From Nitrospira sp. (GTDB lineage: Bacteria > Nitrospirota > Nitrospiria > Nitrospirales > Nitrospiraceae), in the NCBI GenBank assembly GCA_029194675.1, contig JARFXP010000006.1:1-64000 (forward strand): DNA of 64,000 nucleotides. The letters run 5' to 3'. The notes under the pieces were generated by a model. It worked only from the letters and a program-made list of their open reading frames with translations, was not told where the DNA came from and did no database searches. Position numbers and translations under genes: made by a program. Of this stretch, positions 1 through 7,911 are shown piece by piece. Numbering within the stretch: position 1 is the first letter of the stretch; each line of letters opens with the position of its first letter.

Positions 1-226
1 TGGAAAAGAAGTGATAGACGGCGTAGCTCATCAGGCTGTTCTGGTTCAACCCACCGAACTTGCGATCGAAATCAGGCCAGCTGAGGACGAGCTCAGCGTG
101 GTCGGTTGGGCCTTTCGGTGCCCATCCCACAAACGCAGCAATCGATGTGGCAACGCCCGTTATCGTGCGTACGCCACTTGGAATCTCCTCGATGTACACA
201 CCTGGATAGGTCGGTGATGTCGGCAT
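1..226 (-). CDS. Contractile tail sheath protein, N-terminal part (cut by window edge)
   Basis: The minus strand from ATG at 226 encodes 75 residues before the window ends. The start reads PTSPTYPGVYIEEIPSG, followed by VRTITGVATSIAAFVG and APKGPTDHAELV. This PGVY-EE...TSIAAFVG pattern is the classic N-terminus of phage-tail and contractile-injection-system sheath subunits. A strong GGAGGAGA ribosome site lies just upstream. In the family, the sheath polymerises around the inner tube and contracts to drive it through a membrane. Whether this is a prophage tail or an extracellular contractile injection system (eCIS) depends on the genes left of the window; a DUF4157-like fragment at 4735-4880 favours eCIS. 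The family call is secure, the system type is inference. Confidence 0.85.
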   Translation of the reverse strand, partial: MPTSPTYPGVYIEEIPSGVRTITGVATSIAAFVGWAPKGPTDHAELVLSWPDFDRKFGGLNQNSLMSYAVYHFFS

Positions 227-256
227 TGGTCTCCTCCGCTAGACTGTTAGTTCGTG

Positions 257-334
257 TTAAGTCAGCTGTTGCTTCCCTATGATCAAGCCTGGATACTCAC
301 CCAATAGTTGACTGCAAATACTCGGCTCGTCCAC
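257..334 (-). pseudogene. Decayed duplicate of the receiver-domain gene at 1933-2304
   Basis: A GTG at 334 with an AAGGAA ribosome site opens a 25-residue frame. Its middle, ICSQLLGEYPGLII, matches GLCSQLLAIYPDLTIV of the intact receiver gene further right, and its end (KQQLT) lines up with TQQL there. The first two codons also correspond (GTG GAT/GAC), but about 65 codons between are missing. It is therefore an internally deleted copy that kept its start signal and leader. The DNA upstream is also duplicated (325-749 against 2295-2507). No function is expected. Confidence 0.6.
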
Positions 335-749
335 AAGGGTTCCTTACATTGCTCTGATATGGCACAGTAAAGAAGAGATTGTGGCGGGCCAATAGATCGC
401 TGGATCCATTTGGATCTAGAGACAGCAACAAAATGGATCTATGCGCATCTAGATCTCTTCTGACCTAGCCCACATTATTCATGACGGTTCGTCGCGAAAT
501 TGCGGAGTCGCCAGGCGAGACTGGCGCACGGAGCCGCGAGGAAGGGAGGCAGACTTGAAACAGTCTGTTGACCGACCGAGCGGCGAGTCCGCCCGCCAAC
601 ATGCCACTGAAGCCGCATGTTGGCTTGTCGCAGCGGCGAACCCGCAATTGCAGCAGAAGTGCTCACGAATAATGTGGGCTAGGCAAGATCTGGCGGCTTG
701 ACCTGATACACAAGACCTCGTGCAGCCGCGCGACTGAAGAGAGGCTCAG
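325..749. repeat. Duplicated leader region, copy 1 (interrupted by a MITE)
   Basis: From about 325 to 468 and again from 683 to 749 this stretch matches 2295-2507, for example CCAATAGATCGC, TTGGATCTAGAGAC and GCAGCCGCGC. The match covers the start of the receiver gene and the whole spacer up to the end of the gene before it. The 210-bp MITE at 469-678 sits inside this copy and is absent from the other, which fixes the insertion point exactly. Confidence 0.8.
469..678. mobile_element. 210-bp MITE, copy 1, IS1380-type ends
   Basis: The element begins CCCACATTATTCATGA and ends with the inverted form TCACGAATAATGTGGG, and is flanked on both sides by CTAG (465-468 and 679-682). The related leader at 2295-2507 lacks it, showing an empty site. 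It has no transposase. A second copy lies inverted at 12566-12774. The ends resemble those of the IS1380-family element at 40241-41931 (ATTATTCACGA core, same CTAG flanks), so that transposase probably mobilised it. Confidence 0.85.
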
Positions 750-916
750 CAGGTATTCAGTTTGGATGTCGGCATCGTATCTCCCTCTGTTTAGACTGTT
801 CGTTAAAGCCTGTGGTCCTGCTTTTCGTTGCTTGAGTCGCCTGCCTAACAGAGGAACTATTCATGGCCGATGCTTCCATAGACCGACTGTGCAATCTGTC
901 GCCCCAGTCCTGTTGC

Positions 917-1755
917 TTACTTTTCGACAAACACCAGATCCTCAGGGTTGACCGTGAGTCTGACATCCTCTCCTGTCACTTCGATGAAGGTGTCGAGATT
1001 GGTGAAATGGCCATTCTTCAACTCCACGACCGGGTCCGGATTGGCGGCAAGGAAGTCCTTGAAGCCATCGATGTTCCCGCCGTTTCCGATGAAGTTCACG
1101 ATGCGGCGAAAGAGTTTGGGCAGGATGACGTGTTTCTCAGTGACAGACGAGAGACTTGAAACCGTAAACCCTTTCGTCGTCTTATCCTTTGACCAGATAC
1201 CTTTGCCACCCCCCTTTCGAGCCTGCGCCACCGCCGACGTGATTTTTTCCCTCAGATCAGAAAAGAGTCCTGTGTAATAAGTCGGATAGGCCAGCCCTTC
1301 CAGCGCCGACTTATAGGTCACGCTTTCTTCCAGACGGTCCGGCCGAAGAAACACCTCCGTCCCATCCTCCTCTTCGGCGTCCCCCGCAAACACGAAGGAG
1401 ACCGGCCGGCGATACTTTTCAATCGCGCGCGACAGGATGTGCCCGCGCGTACCGTCCTGCGCGGAGACGACTTTAGCTCCCTTGTCGAACTTGACCTTCT
1501 TGATCTCGAGTTCATCGAGTAGAAACCGCAAGGCCTTGTGGACCAATTTCAGCGATTGATGGCGTCCTTGATAGTGCGTCTCCAGGATATCGATCGCTTC
1601 GATCCTGAGTTGGGCGTGCTCTCTGGCATTCAGCCCAACCGGGGGCCGTTGAGCAAGTTCCAATTATTGCGATCGTCGGCTTTGAAGCGGATTGAGTCTC
1701 CATCCGGCGAGTAGCCCACGACGTGGAAGGTTCCTTTGATGAGATGAAATGGCAT
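917..1755 (-). pseudogene. SNase-like (thermonuclease-fold) protein with a -1 frameshift
   Basis: The best start is ATG at 1755 (ribosome site AGGGG). That frame reads MPFHLIKGTFHVVGYSP, then DGDSIRF, but stops shortly after WNLLNGP. A second frame picks up at the same point with PVGLNAREHAQLRIEAID and runs to 917. One extra C in the C5 tract near 1640 would join them into a 279-residue protein. DGDSIRF and LRIEAID-ETHY match the two N-terminal signatures of staphylococcal-nuclease folds (DGDT.R and R..GID.PE). The rest (KLFRRIVNF, LTVNPEDLVF) looks like the longer bacterial relatives of that fold. The catalytic residues could not be assigned with certainty. A homopolymer sequencing error is as likely as a real lesion. 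Confidence 0.6.
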
Positions 1756-1932
1756 GGGCCCCTTTTCTTTCCGACTATGAACGTGGCATCTGCGTCTTCA
1801 TACGGACTCATCGCTCACCGTCAGGTTAAACAGGTCGGTCTAGGTCACGTCGACAGACAACGCGACCTCGTCAGAGACACCCTCCATGTCCATGTTCGCC
1901 CGCAATAGGGAGAGGCAACGGCTCCATCATAT

Positions 1933-2304
1933 CTACCTCTCTGCGCACGGCTGTCTCACCGCCATTCTCATTGTCTGTATAATGTCCAGCCGATCGCCAT
2001 TGATCACCCTCCTTCGGCACGAACAGAGCTGCTGGGTAAACGCTATGTTTAGGTCAGGGGCTACGCTCACAATGGTGAGGTCCGGATAGATCGCCAGGAG
2101 TTGGCTACAAAGACCCAGCTCTTCTTGACCTTCTTGAGCCAAGATGACGACATCGGCCTTGACCTTGCCTGTTTCTTGAAGAATGTTCATCGGACCGCGG
2201 CAATCCCCCACCAGTTCCATATCGTCTTGATTCGCAATCATCTGGCGGACGGCATCGGGAATCATCATGGGATGATTCCCAATCAGCACGCGGATTCTAT
2301 CCAC
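1933..2304 (-). CDS. Stand-alone receiver-like protein lacking the phospho-acceptor Asp
   Basis: From GTG at 2304 this encodes 123 residues. It begins DRIRVLIGNHPMMIPDAV, the opening of a NarL-type receiver domain, and has no helix-turn-helix after it. The strand that should end in the phosphorylated Asp reads ADVVILAQEG, with Ala in place of Asp. Phosphorylation is therefore unlikely, and it may act through protein contact. The GTG start is chosen because a decayed copy at 257-334 keeps the same GTG and ribosome site but has an in-frame stop just upstream. It follows the LuxR-type regulator at 2504-3196 on the same strand and may be co-transcribed with it. Confidence 0.6.
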   Translation of the reverse strand: MDRIRVLIGNHPMMIPDAVRQMIANQDDMELVGDCRGPMNILQETGKVKADVVILAQEGQEELGLCSQLLAIYPDLTIVSVAPDLNIAFTQQLCSCRRRVINGDRLDIIQTMRMAVRQPCAER

Positions 2305-2507
2305 AAGAGTTCCCCGCAATGGTGTGACATGACACATGGTAGAGAAGAGATTCTGGAGGACCAATAGATCGCCGGATCTACTTGGATCTAGAGACGACAA
2401 CAAAATGGATCTACGCGAATCTAGATCTCTTTCGGTCTAAGCAAGATTTTGCGGCATGATCTGAATCGCAAAACCTCATGCAGCCGCGCAACAGAGGAGA
2501 GGCTCAG
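2295..2507. repeat. Duplicated leader region, copy 2 (no MITE)
   Basis: This copy spans the start of the receiver gene, the spacer, and the last codon or so of the LuxR-type regulator. It matches 325-749 apart from the MITE. It contains several GGATCT/AGATCT half-palindromes (about 2373-2432) that could fold or bind a regulator. No clear -10/-35 pair was identified. Confidence 0.7.
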
Positions 2508-3196
2508 AATCGAGGTCCGGTGGCACCTCGTTCTTTGATATAGTTCACCGCGGAATGTCGATTGTGCAACTGCAGCTTATCGAGGATGTTATGGACATGG
2601 TTCTTGACTGTCGAAACTTCGATATGGAGTCGAGCAGCAATTTCTTTATTGCTCAAACCTTCTTCTATCAAACGTACAATCTCCGCTTCACGTCGAGTGA
2701 GGCCCATTCCAACCGTCGTCGAAGCCTGAGCCACACCCACTTGGCGGGCCAAGACTGAGACACGGTCAAACGTCAGACTCGCAACCCGTGGAGAGCACAG
2801 TGTTTCCCCCTTCATGACGGCTCTTATGTTCTGGATCAGATCTTCAAGCGAGGCATCCATCGATAGATATCCAGCTGCCCCCACTCCTTCGATGCAGGCA
2901 AGAATATCTTCCTCCTTATCCGGCACCCCAATCACGATCGTCTTCACCCTCAGTGAAGATGCGTACATTCCTTTTCCTGACTGAACAGGTCCTTGACATC
3001 GACATAAGCCGAATTCGAGGATGAGGAGATCTGGTCTGTGCGCAACAACCGTATCCCAGGCTCCTTGATCGAGCACAGATGCACTATGCACGATCGAAAT
3101 CGGTTCGGCATGCGCTAAACAATGCTGCAGACAGTCTCGATACAAGCCATCTCGATGAACAATGACAATGTTGATACCTTGGGAGTGGATCATCAT
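2504..3196 (-). CDS. NarL/LuxR-type response regulator with degenerate receiver
   Basis: The 230-residue protein starts at ATG 3196 (GAGG ribosome site six bases away). Residues about 7-130 form a receiver domain (INIVIVHRDGLYRDCL, then VGAAGYLSMDASLEDLI). A LuxR-type helix-turn-helix covers about 160-220: GLTRREAEIVRLIEEGLSNK, then STVKNHVHNILDKL. It should bind DNA and regulate transcription. The phospho-acceptor position reads PDLLILEFGL, with Glu where Asp is expected, and the usual acidic pair is reduced to HRD. It may be constitutively active or signal-independent. No partner kinase is in view. Confidence 0.85.
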   Translation of the reverse strand: MMIHSQGINIVIVHRDGLYRDCLQHCLAHAEPISIVHSASVLDQGAWDTVVAHRPDLLILEFGLCRCQGPVQSGKGMYASSLRVKTIVIGVPDKEEDILACIEGVGAAGYLSMDASLEDLIQNIRAVMKGETLCSPRVASLTFDRVSVLARQVGVAQASTTVGMGLTRREAEIVRLIEEGLSNKEIAARLHIEVSTVKNHVHNILDKLQLHNRHSAVNYIKERGATGPRF

Positions 3197-3323
3197 CGAT
3201 GACCTCACAAGAGCCTATGGATGACGACATCCCCTCGATCGCAGAAATCGACCCGAGCCCTAACTTGGAAGTATTTGTTCTGCTGAGAAATCCTTATAGA
3301 CAAATACAGTCGAAAAGTAAACC

Positions 3324-3460
3324 TAACAGGCTTCGGAAAAACCCTCCCTTCCTCCTTCGAGAGCCTCAGGACGAACGGAGCGGTCATTGAATTTGCTGAG
3401 GTTTTCCGTTCGTGCTGAGCCTGTCGAAGCAGACAAATCGAGTTTTTCCGCAGCCTGCTA
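3324..3460. repeat. 137-bp palindromic dispersed repeat, copy A
   Basis: The unit begins AACAGGCTTCGGAAAAACC and ends TTTTTCCGCAGCCTGCTA, an inverted pair. Inside is a second pair, CTTCGAGAGCCTCAGGACGA against CGTGCTGAGCCTGTCGAAG. A near-identical unit of the same length lies at 25533-25669. It has no coding capacity. It resembles the REP-like GAGCCTGTCGAA palindromes common in many genomes, but with longer terminal arms like a MITE. Confidence 0.8.
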
Positions 3461-3712
3461 ATAGATCGCTCACACAAAGTGTGACCATTCGCACACAATC
3501 AGCAAATTTGATGCTCGGCCATCGGCATCGACTCTTGAGAACATTTCAGCCTGAATTCAATATGATGGCTGGGAGAAACACTTAGCAGCGGTTTCAGGTG
3601 TATCCAATCCGATTCATCCACGATGAATCTAAAAAGATACTGCTCTGAGGAGCTGTCTCACTTTGCAACACCCGAGGGCTTGCCCGATCTACTGAGACAA
3701 CATGTCACACTC

Positions 3713-3846
3713 TCACGCACTCTTGAACTTGGTGAGTTTCGCAAACAGGATGGCGGAGAAGGGAAGAGCCAGTCCGATCACCAGTTGCGTGATCAAGAGA
3801 TCGCCAAGTTGGCTGTAATCGGCCGCTGTCTGAACAGCCGGTGCTG
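3713..3846 (-). pseudogene. Fragment: C-terminus of a BT1-type transporter
   Basis: About 44 codons ending in TGA at 3713 read ADYSQLGDLLITQLVIGLAL, then PFSAILFAKLTKFKSA. This is almost identical to the last residues of the intact transporter at 4948-6582, with synonymous changes, so it is an older partial duplicate rather than an assembly artefact. Nothing upstream continues the gene. Confidence 0.8.
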
Positions 3847-3934
3847 AGTCTTCGCACTTGCCCAAGTCATGGCAGGAAACGTAGCTTCATAATCGCTGCC
3901 ACACAGCTTCCACAGTCAGGAAGAGAGCTGGCTA

Positions 3935-4190
3935 CTATTTGAACTGTCGCGCATACCAGCCGAGATAGGTGTTCTCTGGGTTTTGTTACTTCATCAGATC
4001 GATACGGTCCTGATGTTTTCCATGCAGGGGCAACATTTTGTACCGGTCGAAATCAATTTTGTTCAGCTCAGGAGCATGGAGCTTTTCGAAATATTGTGTT
4101 CCTATGCCAAAGGGCTCCACGAAGAACCGCTTCGTGGTGATACGGAGAACGAAGCCTAGCGATAGCCGCTTGACATCACGTCGACATGGC
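3935..4190 (-). pseudogene. Unrecognised C-terminal gene fragment with an in-frame stop
   Basis: Directly downstream of hicA an open frame reads TTKRFFVEPFGIGTQYFEKL, then APELNKIDFDRYKML. It meets TAA at 3986, yet continues in the same frame as ENTYLGWYARQFK to a second stop at 3935. The composition looks like a true protein end broken by a nonsense mutation. I do not recognise the family. No start codon or ribosome site was found, so it is probably a remnant. Confidence 0.35.
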
Positions 4191-4196
4191 TTAGGA

Positions 4197-4424
4197 CTAC
4201 AGCAACCCGTTCAATTGCTCGACCGACAATCGTGCTTGTTTGAGAAGGTGAGCAAGTGTGGACCGTTTGAGAGGACGATGAGCCGGAACGGTGATTTTCA
4301 ACACTTCCGTGGGAAGGCGCTTCTGCAGGCGGATGTGGCTGCCCTTCTGACGGACGATCACCCAGCCATCTCGCTGCAGAGCCCGAAGCACCTCGAGGTA
4401 CGAGAGGCTCGGGACTTTACTCAT
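4197..4424 (-). CDS. hicA: HicA-type mRNA interferase toxin
   Basis: This 75-residue protein has the HicA double-stranded-RNA-binding-like fold signature: YLEVLRALQRDGWVIVRQKG, then SHIRLQK with the catalytic His in the GSH motif, then TVPAHRPLKRSTLAHLLKQA. In the family, HicA cleaves mRNA without ribosomes and is neutralised by HicB. Its ATG overlaps the stop of the antitoxin gene at 4421-4424, so the pair is translationally coupled with the antitoxin first, the less usual order. The length and key His are intact, so it should be functional. Confidence 0.9.
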   Translation of the reverse strand: MSKVPSLSYLEVLRALQRDGWVIVRQKGSHIRLQKRLPTEVLKITVPAHRPLKRSTLAHLLKQARLSVEQLNGLL

Positions 4425-4624
4425 ACGGCCAGCTCGATCTCCTCAGCCTCGGAGCTCAGGGTCAGATCATCTTCAACAGGTTCCAAGTACAGCTCGATGG
4501 CCTCTCGAATGTTCTTGATCGCCTCTTCTTTGTTCTCTCCTTCGCTGATACACCCAGGAAGGGCGGGAACAAAAACTGTAAACCCGCCGTCGTCGCTTGG
4601 TTCCAACACCACTTTGAGTTTCAT
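4421..4624 (-). CDS. hicB: HicB-type antitoxin
   Basis: From ATG at 4624 (AATGAGGCG ribosome site) it encodes 67 residues: MKLKVVLEPSDDGGFTVFVP, then ALPGCISEGENKEEAIKNI. This is the typical HicB partial RNase-H fold with the P.LPGC.S.G signature. It is short and lacks the C-terminal DNA-binding domain present in many HicB proteins, like other small HicB forms. A longer in-frame start at 4699 exists but adds an unrelated hydrophobic leader. It precedes hicA with a 4-bp overlap. Confidence 0.9.
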   Translation of the reverse strand: MKLKVVLEPSDDGGFTVFVPALPGCISEGENKEEAIKNIREAIELYLEPVEDDLTLSSEAEEIELAV

Positions 4625-4734
4625 GGACGCCTCATTCAATGCCTGTGCAAAGCATAACAAACTGGTCAGAGATGAGGCAATGAGACGATGAATACACAAC
4701 TGGTCACATCAAGGGCAACTATAAATTGCGGCGC

Positions 4735-4880
4735 GGTCTTCCAATGTATCGGCCATGTCAGGCCTGTTCCTCTCAGTGCAAGTGCACCTGCACCCGATCG
4801 GCAAGCTTCAACGAGGAATGCGAAGAGTGCAAGAGCAAGAAACTGTTGGGAAGGCCGCTGCAGCTGAAGCTCGCCATCAT
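4735..4880 (+). pseudogene. Fragment of a DUF4157 (eCIS-core type) protein leader
   Basis: One frame reads CQACSSQCKCTCTRSASF, then NEECEECKSKKLL and GRPLQLKLAI, then degenerates. Proteins with the DUF4157 peptidase-like domain, frequent near extracellular contractile injection systems, share a leader of this form: a Cys-rich stretch, GECEEC.KK, then LQ.KL.I. The expected next motif (GD.YE.EADRVA) is missing. It is therefore a short remnant. Its presence a few kilobases from a sheath gene supports an eCIS locus to the left. Confidence 0.5.
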
Positions 4881-4947
4881 TGGAAAGTGGGCCAGGGGCG
4901 CACACATTTCGTGCCAATTCCTTCCCAGCAACCGTTGCAGCAGAGGC

Positions 4948-6582
4948 TTACGCGCTCTTAAACTTGGTGAGTTTCGCAAACAGGATGGCGGAGAAGGGAA
5001 GAGCCAGTCCGATCAGCAATTGCGTGATCAAGAGATCGCCAAGCTGGCTGTAATCGGCTGGAGTCTGGAGAGCACTGGTCGTTTGATCACGTACCTCCCT
5101 GGTGACGACGAAGATCTCGTTGAGATACTTGGTGCCGAGCTGGCTGAAGGAAAGCGCGAGGTTGGTGAAGGAAGCCATCACGGCAAAGAAGGTGGCTTTC
5201 AGATTGGCCGGAGCGGAGTTCGCGATCCAGGTCAACATCGGAATCATGGAGATCTGCACGAGCGGCGATTCCAGTGCCGTGTCGACCAAAGCGATGAACC
5301 TGGCATCGACGATTCCACCGGTCGCCTTCGACGTCCATTCGTGTAATCCGTAGTACATACTCACGATCGGTAGAGAGAGGATAGTCCCGACGACGGTTAA
5401 AAATCCGACCACATACATGATCGAACGTTCGGCCATGAAGCGCCGAAAGGCGAACATGCCCACCAAGGCCAAAATGCCGCCGATCAAGGAGAGGACGGAC
5501 AGGAATTGTTGATCGAACTTCAGGTCATCGATCATCCACCAGGTCGATCCTGGGCCAGGTCCTGGAATCGCACGCAAGGCGAAGATGACCGCGGCGGTGC
5601 CGACCAAGGTGAGCCGCTTATCCGGTTCCAGTTCCCGAACGAGTTTCGACATCAAGAACAGCACGATGCTCATCGAACCGGCGAACACGATCTCCTCTCG
5701 ATAAGGAAATCCGCCCAATCCCACTGTCAACGTGAAAAGGACAAAGGCCAAACTTCCACCGAGGATCCACCAATTCGGTTTCGTCGGTTCGTTCTCCACA
5801 TCACGTACATCCACCATCTGCCGGGCCTGCTCCCGTGAGAATCCTTCCTGAACAAATCGCTGCATCTGCCGCCGCTTGAGCCACCACGCTAATCCGACCC
5901 CCACCACAGAGACGACCGGGATCACCATGGCCATCAAATAGATGTTCTTGTACAACCGAACGAGTTCCGCCTGCGGCAGCCCCTCCGTCCCACTGAAGAC
6001 GTACACGTTAATGAGCGCCACGAGGATACCGCCGCCGACAATGGCAACACGTCCGAGTGTCTGCATTGTAGTATGCATCAGCTTGCGCGTTTGATCATCG
6101 AATGGGCGTCCCTGATCGTCGACACGAGGAACCGCTTCGACGGTCATGGCGTCTGCAACGACGTCTTGAATGACGTACCCGATGGGAGCCAGCAACACAC
6201 TAAGGACATACCAAATTTCCGCCGACAATATAGTCGTCATCGCTTCGCGGTTACCGATCAACAGGGCCATGATACCGAGGCTGATCGTCAACAGCCCTGC
6301 ACCCAGCCCAACGAGCCAGCTCTTCCACCGCCACAGGAGATCGACCGTGTGGCCGATCGGCATCTTGAGGGCCCAGGGAATCCCGGCCCAAAAACCGAGC
6401 GCGGCGAGAAATGCAGCGGAGAGTCCGAGGTAATCTTTGACGAAAAAAGTCCCGACGATCCCGGTGAGACCAGAAATACCGTAGGCCACGTAGACCATGA
6501 GCGGCGGGAGATAGGACAACCGCATCTCGCGGCCGAGAGAGAGAATATTGCGATCAATCCAATGAAAAACGGACGTGCGCAT
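4948..6582 (-). CDS. BT1-family (folate/biopterin-type) MFS transporter
   Basis: A 544-residue membrane protein with about 12 hydrophobic segments. The N-terminal part (GISGLTGIVGTFFVKDYLGL, then PWALKMPIGHTVDLLWRWKS) matches the BT1 branch of the major facilitator superfamily. That branch moves folates, pteridines or chlorophyll-related compounds, and the substrate here is unknown. The start at 6582 is chosen because it lies two bases after the stop of the upstream gene; the 37 upstream in-frame codons overlap that gene. It is translationally linked to the ferredoxin/metallo-beta-lactamase gene at 6585-7466. A decayed copy of its last 40 codons is at 3713-3846. Confidence 0.75.
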   Translation of the reverse strand: MRTSVFHWIDRNILSLGREMRLSYLPPLMVYVAYGISGLTGIVGTFFVKDYLGLSAAFLAALGFWAGIPWALKMPIGHTVDLLWRWKSWLVGLGAGLLTISLGIMALLIGNREAMTTILSAEIWYVLSVLLAPIGYVIQDVVADAMTVEAVPRVDDQGRPFDDQTRKLMHTTMQTLGRVAIVGGGILVALINVYVFSGTEGLPQAELVRLYKNIYLMAMVIPVVSVVGVGLAWWLKRRQMQRFVQEGFSREQARQMVDVRDVENEPTKPNWWILGGSLAFVLFTLTVGLGGFPYREEIVFAGSMSIVLFLMSKLVRELEPDKRLTLVGTAAVIFALRAIPGPGPGSTWWMIDDLKFDQQFLSVLSLIGGILALVGMFAFRRFMAERSIMYVVGFLTVVGTILSLPIVSMYYGLHEWTSKATGGIVDARFIALVDTALESPLVQISMIPMLTWIANSAPANLKATFFAVMASFTNLALSFSQLGTKYLNEIFVVTREVRDQTTSALQTPADYSQLGDLLITQLLIGLALPFSAILFAKLTKFKSA

Positions 6583-6584
6583 CA

Positions 6585-7466
6585 CTACGGTGAGACAGTG
6601 CCCTTCTTGCGGCGCTCCACCAAGGCCTGTAAACACGCGCGCATGTCGGCCGAAGAGAGGCGCACACGATCGCCGTGTCCGGCCAGTACCCATTCAAACG
6701 GGTAGTCAAGCAGTTTTTCGATGGACTCAACCAAAGCCCATTTTCTCCAGATCAACCGAGTAGGAGCCTCCAGTGATCTTGTGTGGTGGTTCCACCAGAG
6801 ATGATCGCCGGTGAAGAGAAAACGCTCCCGATAGAGCAGCGCCATACTCCCGGCCGTATGGCCCGGCACGGGAATGATTTGAAACTCTGCTCCAACTCGA
6901 ACCGGCTCTTCCCCTCCAATCATCCGTTCTGCAGTCGGAGCAACATCGCTGTCCGCCTGATGGATGATGCGCTTCGCGCCGAAATGCGCCGCATACTTAT
7001 CCGCATCCGCCACGTCATCCCTGTGGGTCAGAAAGATATGGGCGATACCTCCTCGCCGCTCAAAGGCTTCAACGAGATGCTTGAGGTACCGAGGAGAATC
7101 GATCAGCCAGTTGCCGTCCTGATGTTCAATGAAAAAACTATTCGCTCCGAAGGATTTCTCCGAATTGAAGCCGCAATAACTCACCCCGTTCTCGATCTGG
7201 AGGGGAAAGCTCGCCATAGCGGTTTGCAATCGTGCCTTGTCGCTGTGTTCAGTGCCGATCGAACCCACGGGACAAGCAAGCAATGCCTGGTACGCTTGAT
7301 GAATCTGTGGTTCAGTACCCGGCTGACGACTGACCGTTGAATAGTCGCCGACTTCTTCGAAGCTCAGCGGCGCCAACTGGCGACAGGTGTCGCAATTGAT
7401 GCAGGTCGCATCCACGTAAAAATTACCAGGAACGTTAGAATCGAGACGTTTTGTCGAGTCCGCCAT
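6585..7466 (-). CDS. 4Fe-4S ferredoxin / metallo-beta-lactamase fusion protein
   Basis: This 293-residue protein opens with a ferredoxin-like domain: CINCDTCRQLAP near residue 22 and LACPVGSI near 63, giving four Cys for one 4Fe-4S cluster. A metallo-beta-lactamase domain follows from about 85 to 290, with THRDDVADADKY as a variant of the HxHxDH metal motif, PVPGHTAGSMALLY, TGDHLWW and AGHGDRV. The variant motif is found in a plant and cyanobacterial branch of the fold. The reaction is not known. The transporter gene begins two bases after its stop, suggesting that enzyme and transporter handle the same compound. Confidence 0.8.
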   Translation of the reverse strand: MADSTKRLDSNVPGNFYVDATCINCDTCRQLAPLSFEEVGDYSTVSRQPGTEPQIHQAYQALLACPVGSIGTEHSDKARLQTAMASFPLQIENGVSYCGFNSEKSFGANSFFIEHQDGNWLIDSPRYLKHLVEAFERRGGIAHIFLTHRDDVADADKYAAHFGAKRIIHQADSDVAPTAERMIGGEEPVRVGAEFQIIPVPGHTAGSMALLYRERFLFTGDHLWWNHHTRSLEAPTRLIWRKWALVESIEKLLDYPFEWVLAGHGDRVRLSSADMRACLQALVERRKKGTVSP

Positions 7467-7608
7467 GGTCGATTAAAATCGCATGTTAGTCGTTTCGAAT
7501 CATGAATGATATTAAAGAGATATGTCAAACTATCCGTCTTCGTGATTGACGGTATCGAAATCTTTTTGCTAGCGTGCATAACTGTCTAATAACTGGTTGG
7601 GCAGATGA

Positions 7609-7881
7609 ATGAAGTCTGAAATACCCGAGTTTCTCGCGCCTATCGTGGCCATAGCCATGCTGCTCTTGGCCGGAGTTTTCGGTTTCTTCGGGATAGGCCT
7701 GGCTGCCGTCTGTGTAGCCGGCTTGGGCGGCTTCGCTTGGGCGTTGCCGGACGTTACGGGCATGCGTGGGATGGGAGGGCACGCCGGGGGAGCAGAGCAG
7801 TTCGTCACCATGATGCGTTTTGCCGTGTATTGCGTCGTGGCTGCGTTGATCTACGCCGTTGGAAGCTATTTCGGCACCTGA
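7609..7881 (+). CDS. Small membrane protein of unknown function
   Basis: The 90-residue product has two or three hydrophobic segments: PIVAIAMLLLAGVFGFFGIG, then LAAVCVAGLGGFAWAL, and near the end FAVYCVVAALIYAVG. A Gly/Met-rich loop (MRGMGGHAGG) lies between. No family is recognised. There is no strong ribosome site; the start ATG lies seven bases after the cassette core site, which is typical of integron cassettes. It is the first gene of putative cassette 1. Confidence 0.5.
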   Translation: MKSEIPEFLAPIVAIAMLLLAGVFGFFGIGLAAVCVAGLGGFAWALPDVTGMRGMGGHAGGAEQFVTMMRFAVYCVVAALIYAVGSYFGT

Positions 7882-7911
7882 CATCTCGACAGCTCATTCC
7901 GAGGAATTCGA

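Noticed and set aside
7525-7884. Minus-strand frame over the small membrane protein gene
   Set aside because: The plus-strand product is a clean membrane protein in cassette position; the opposite frame is Gln/His/Arg-rich with no start signal.
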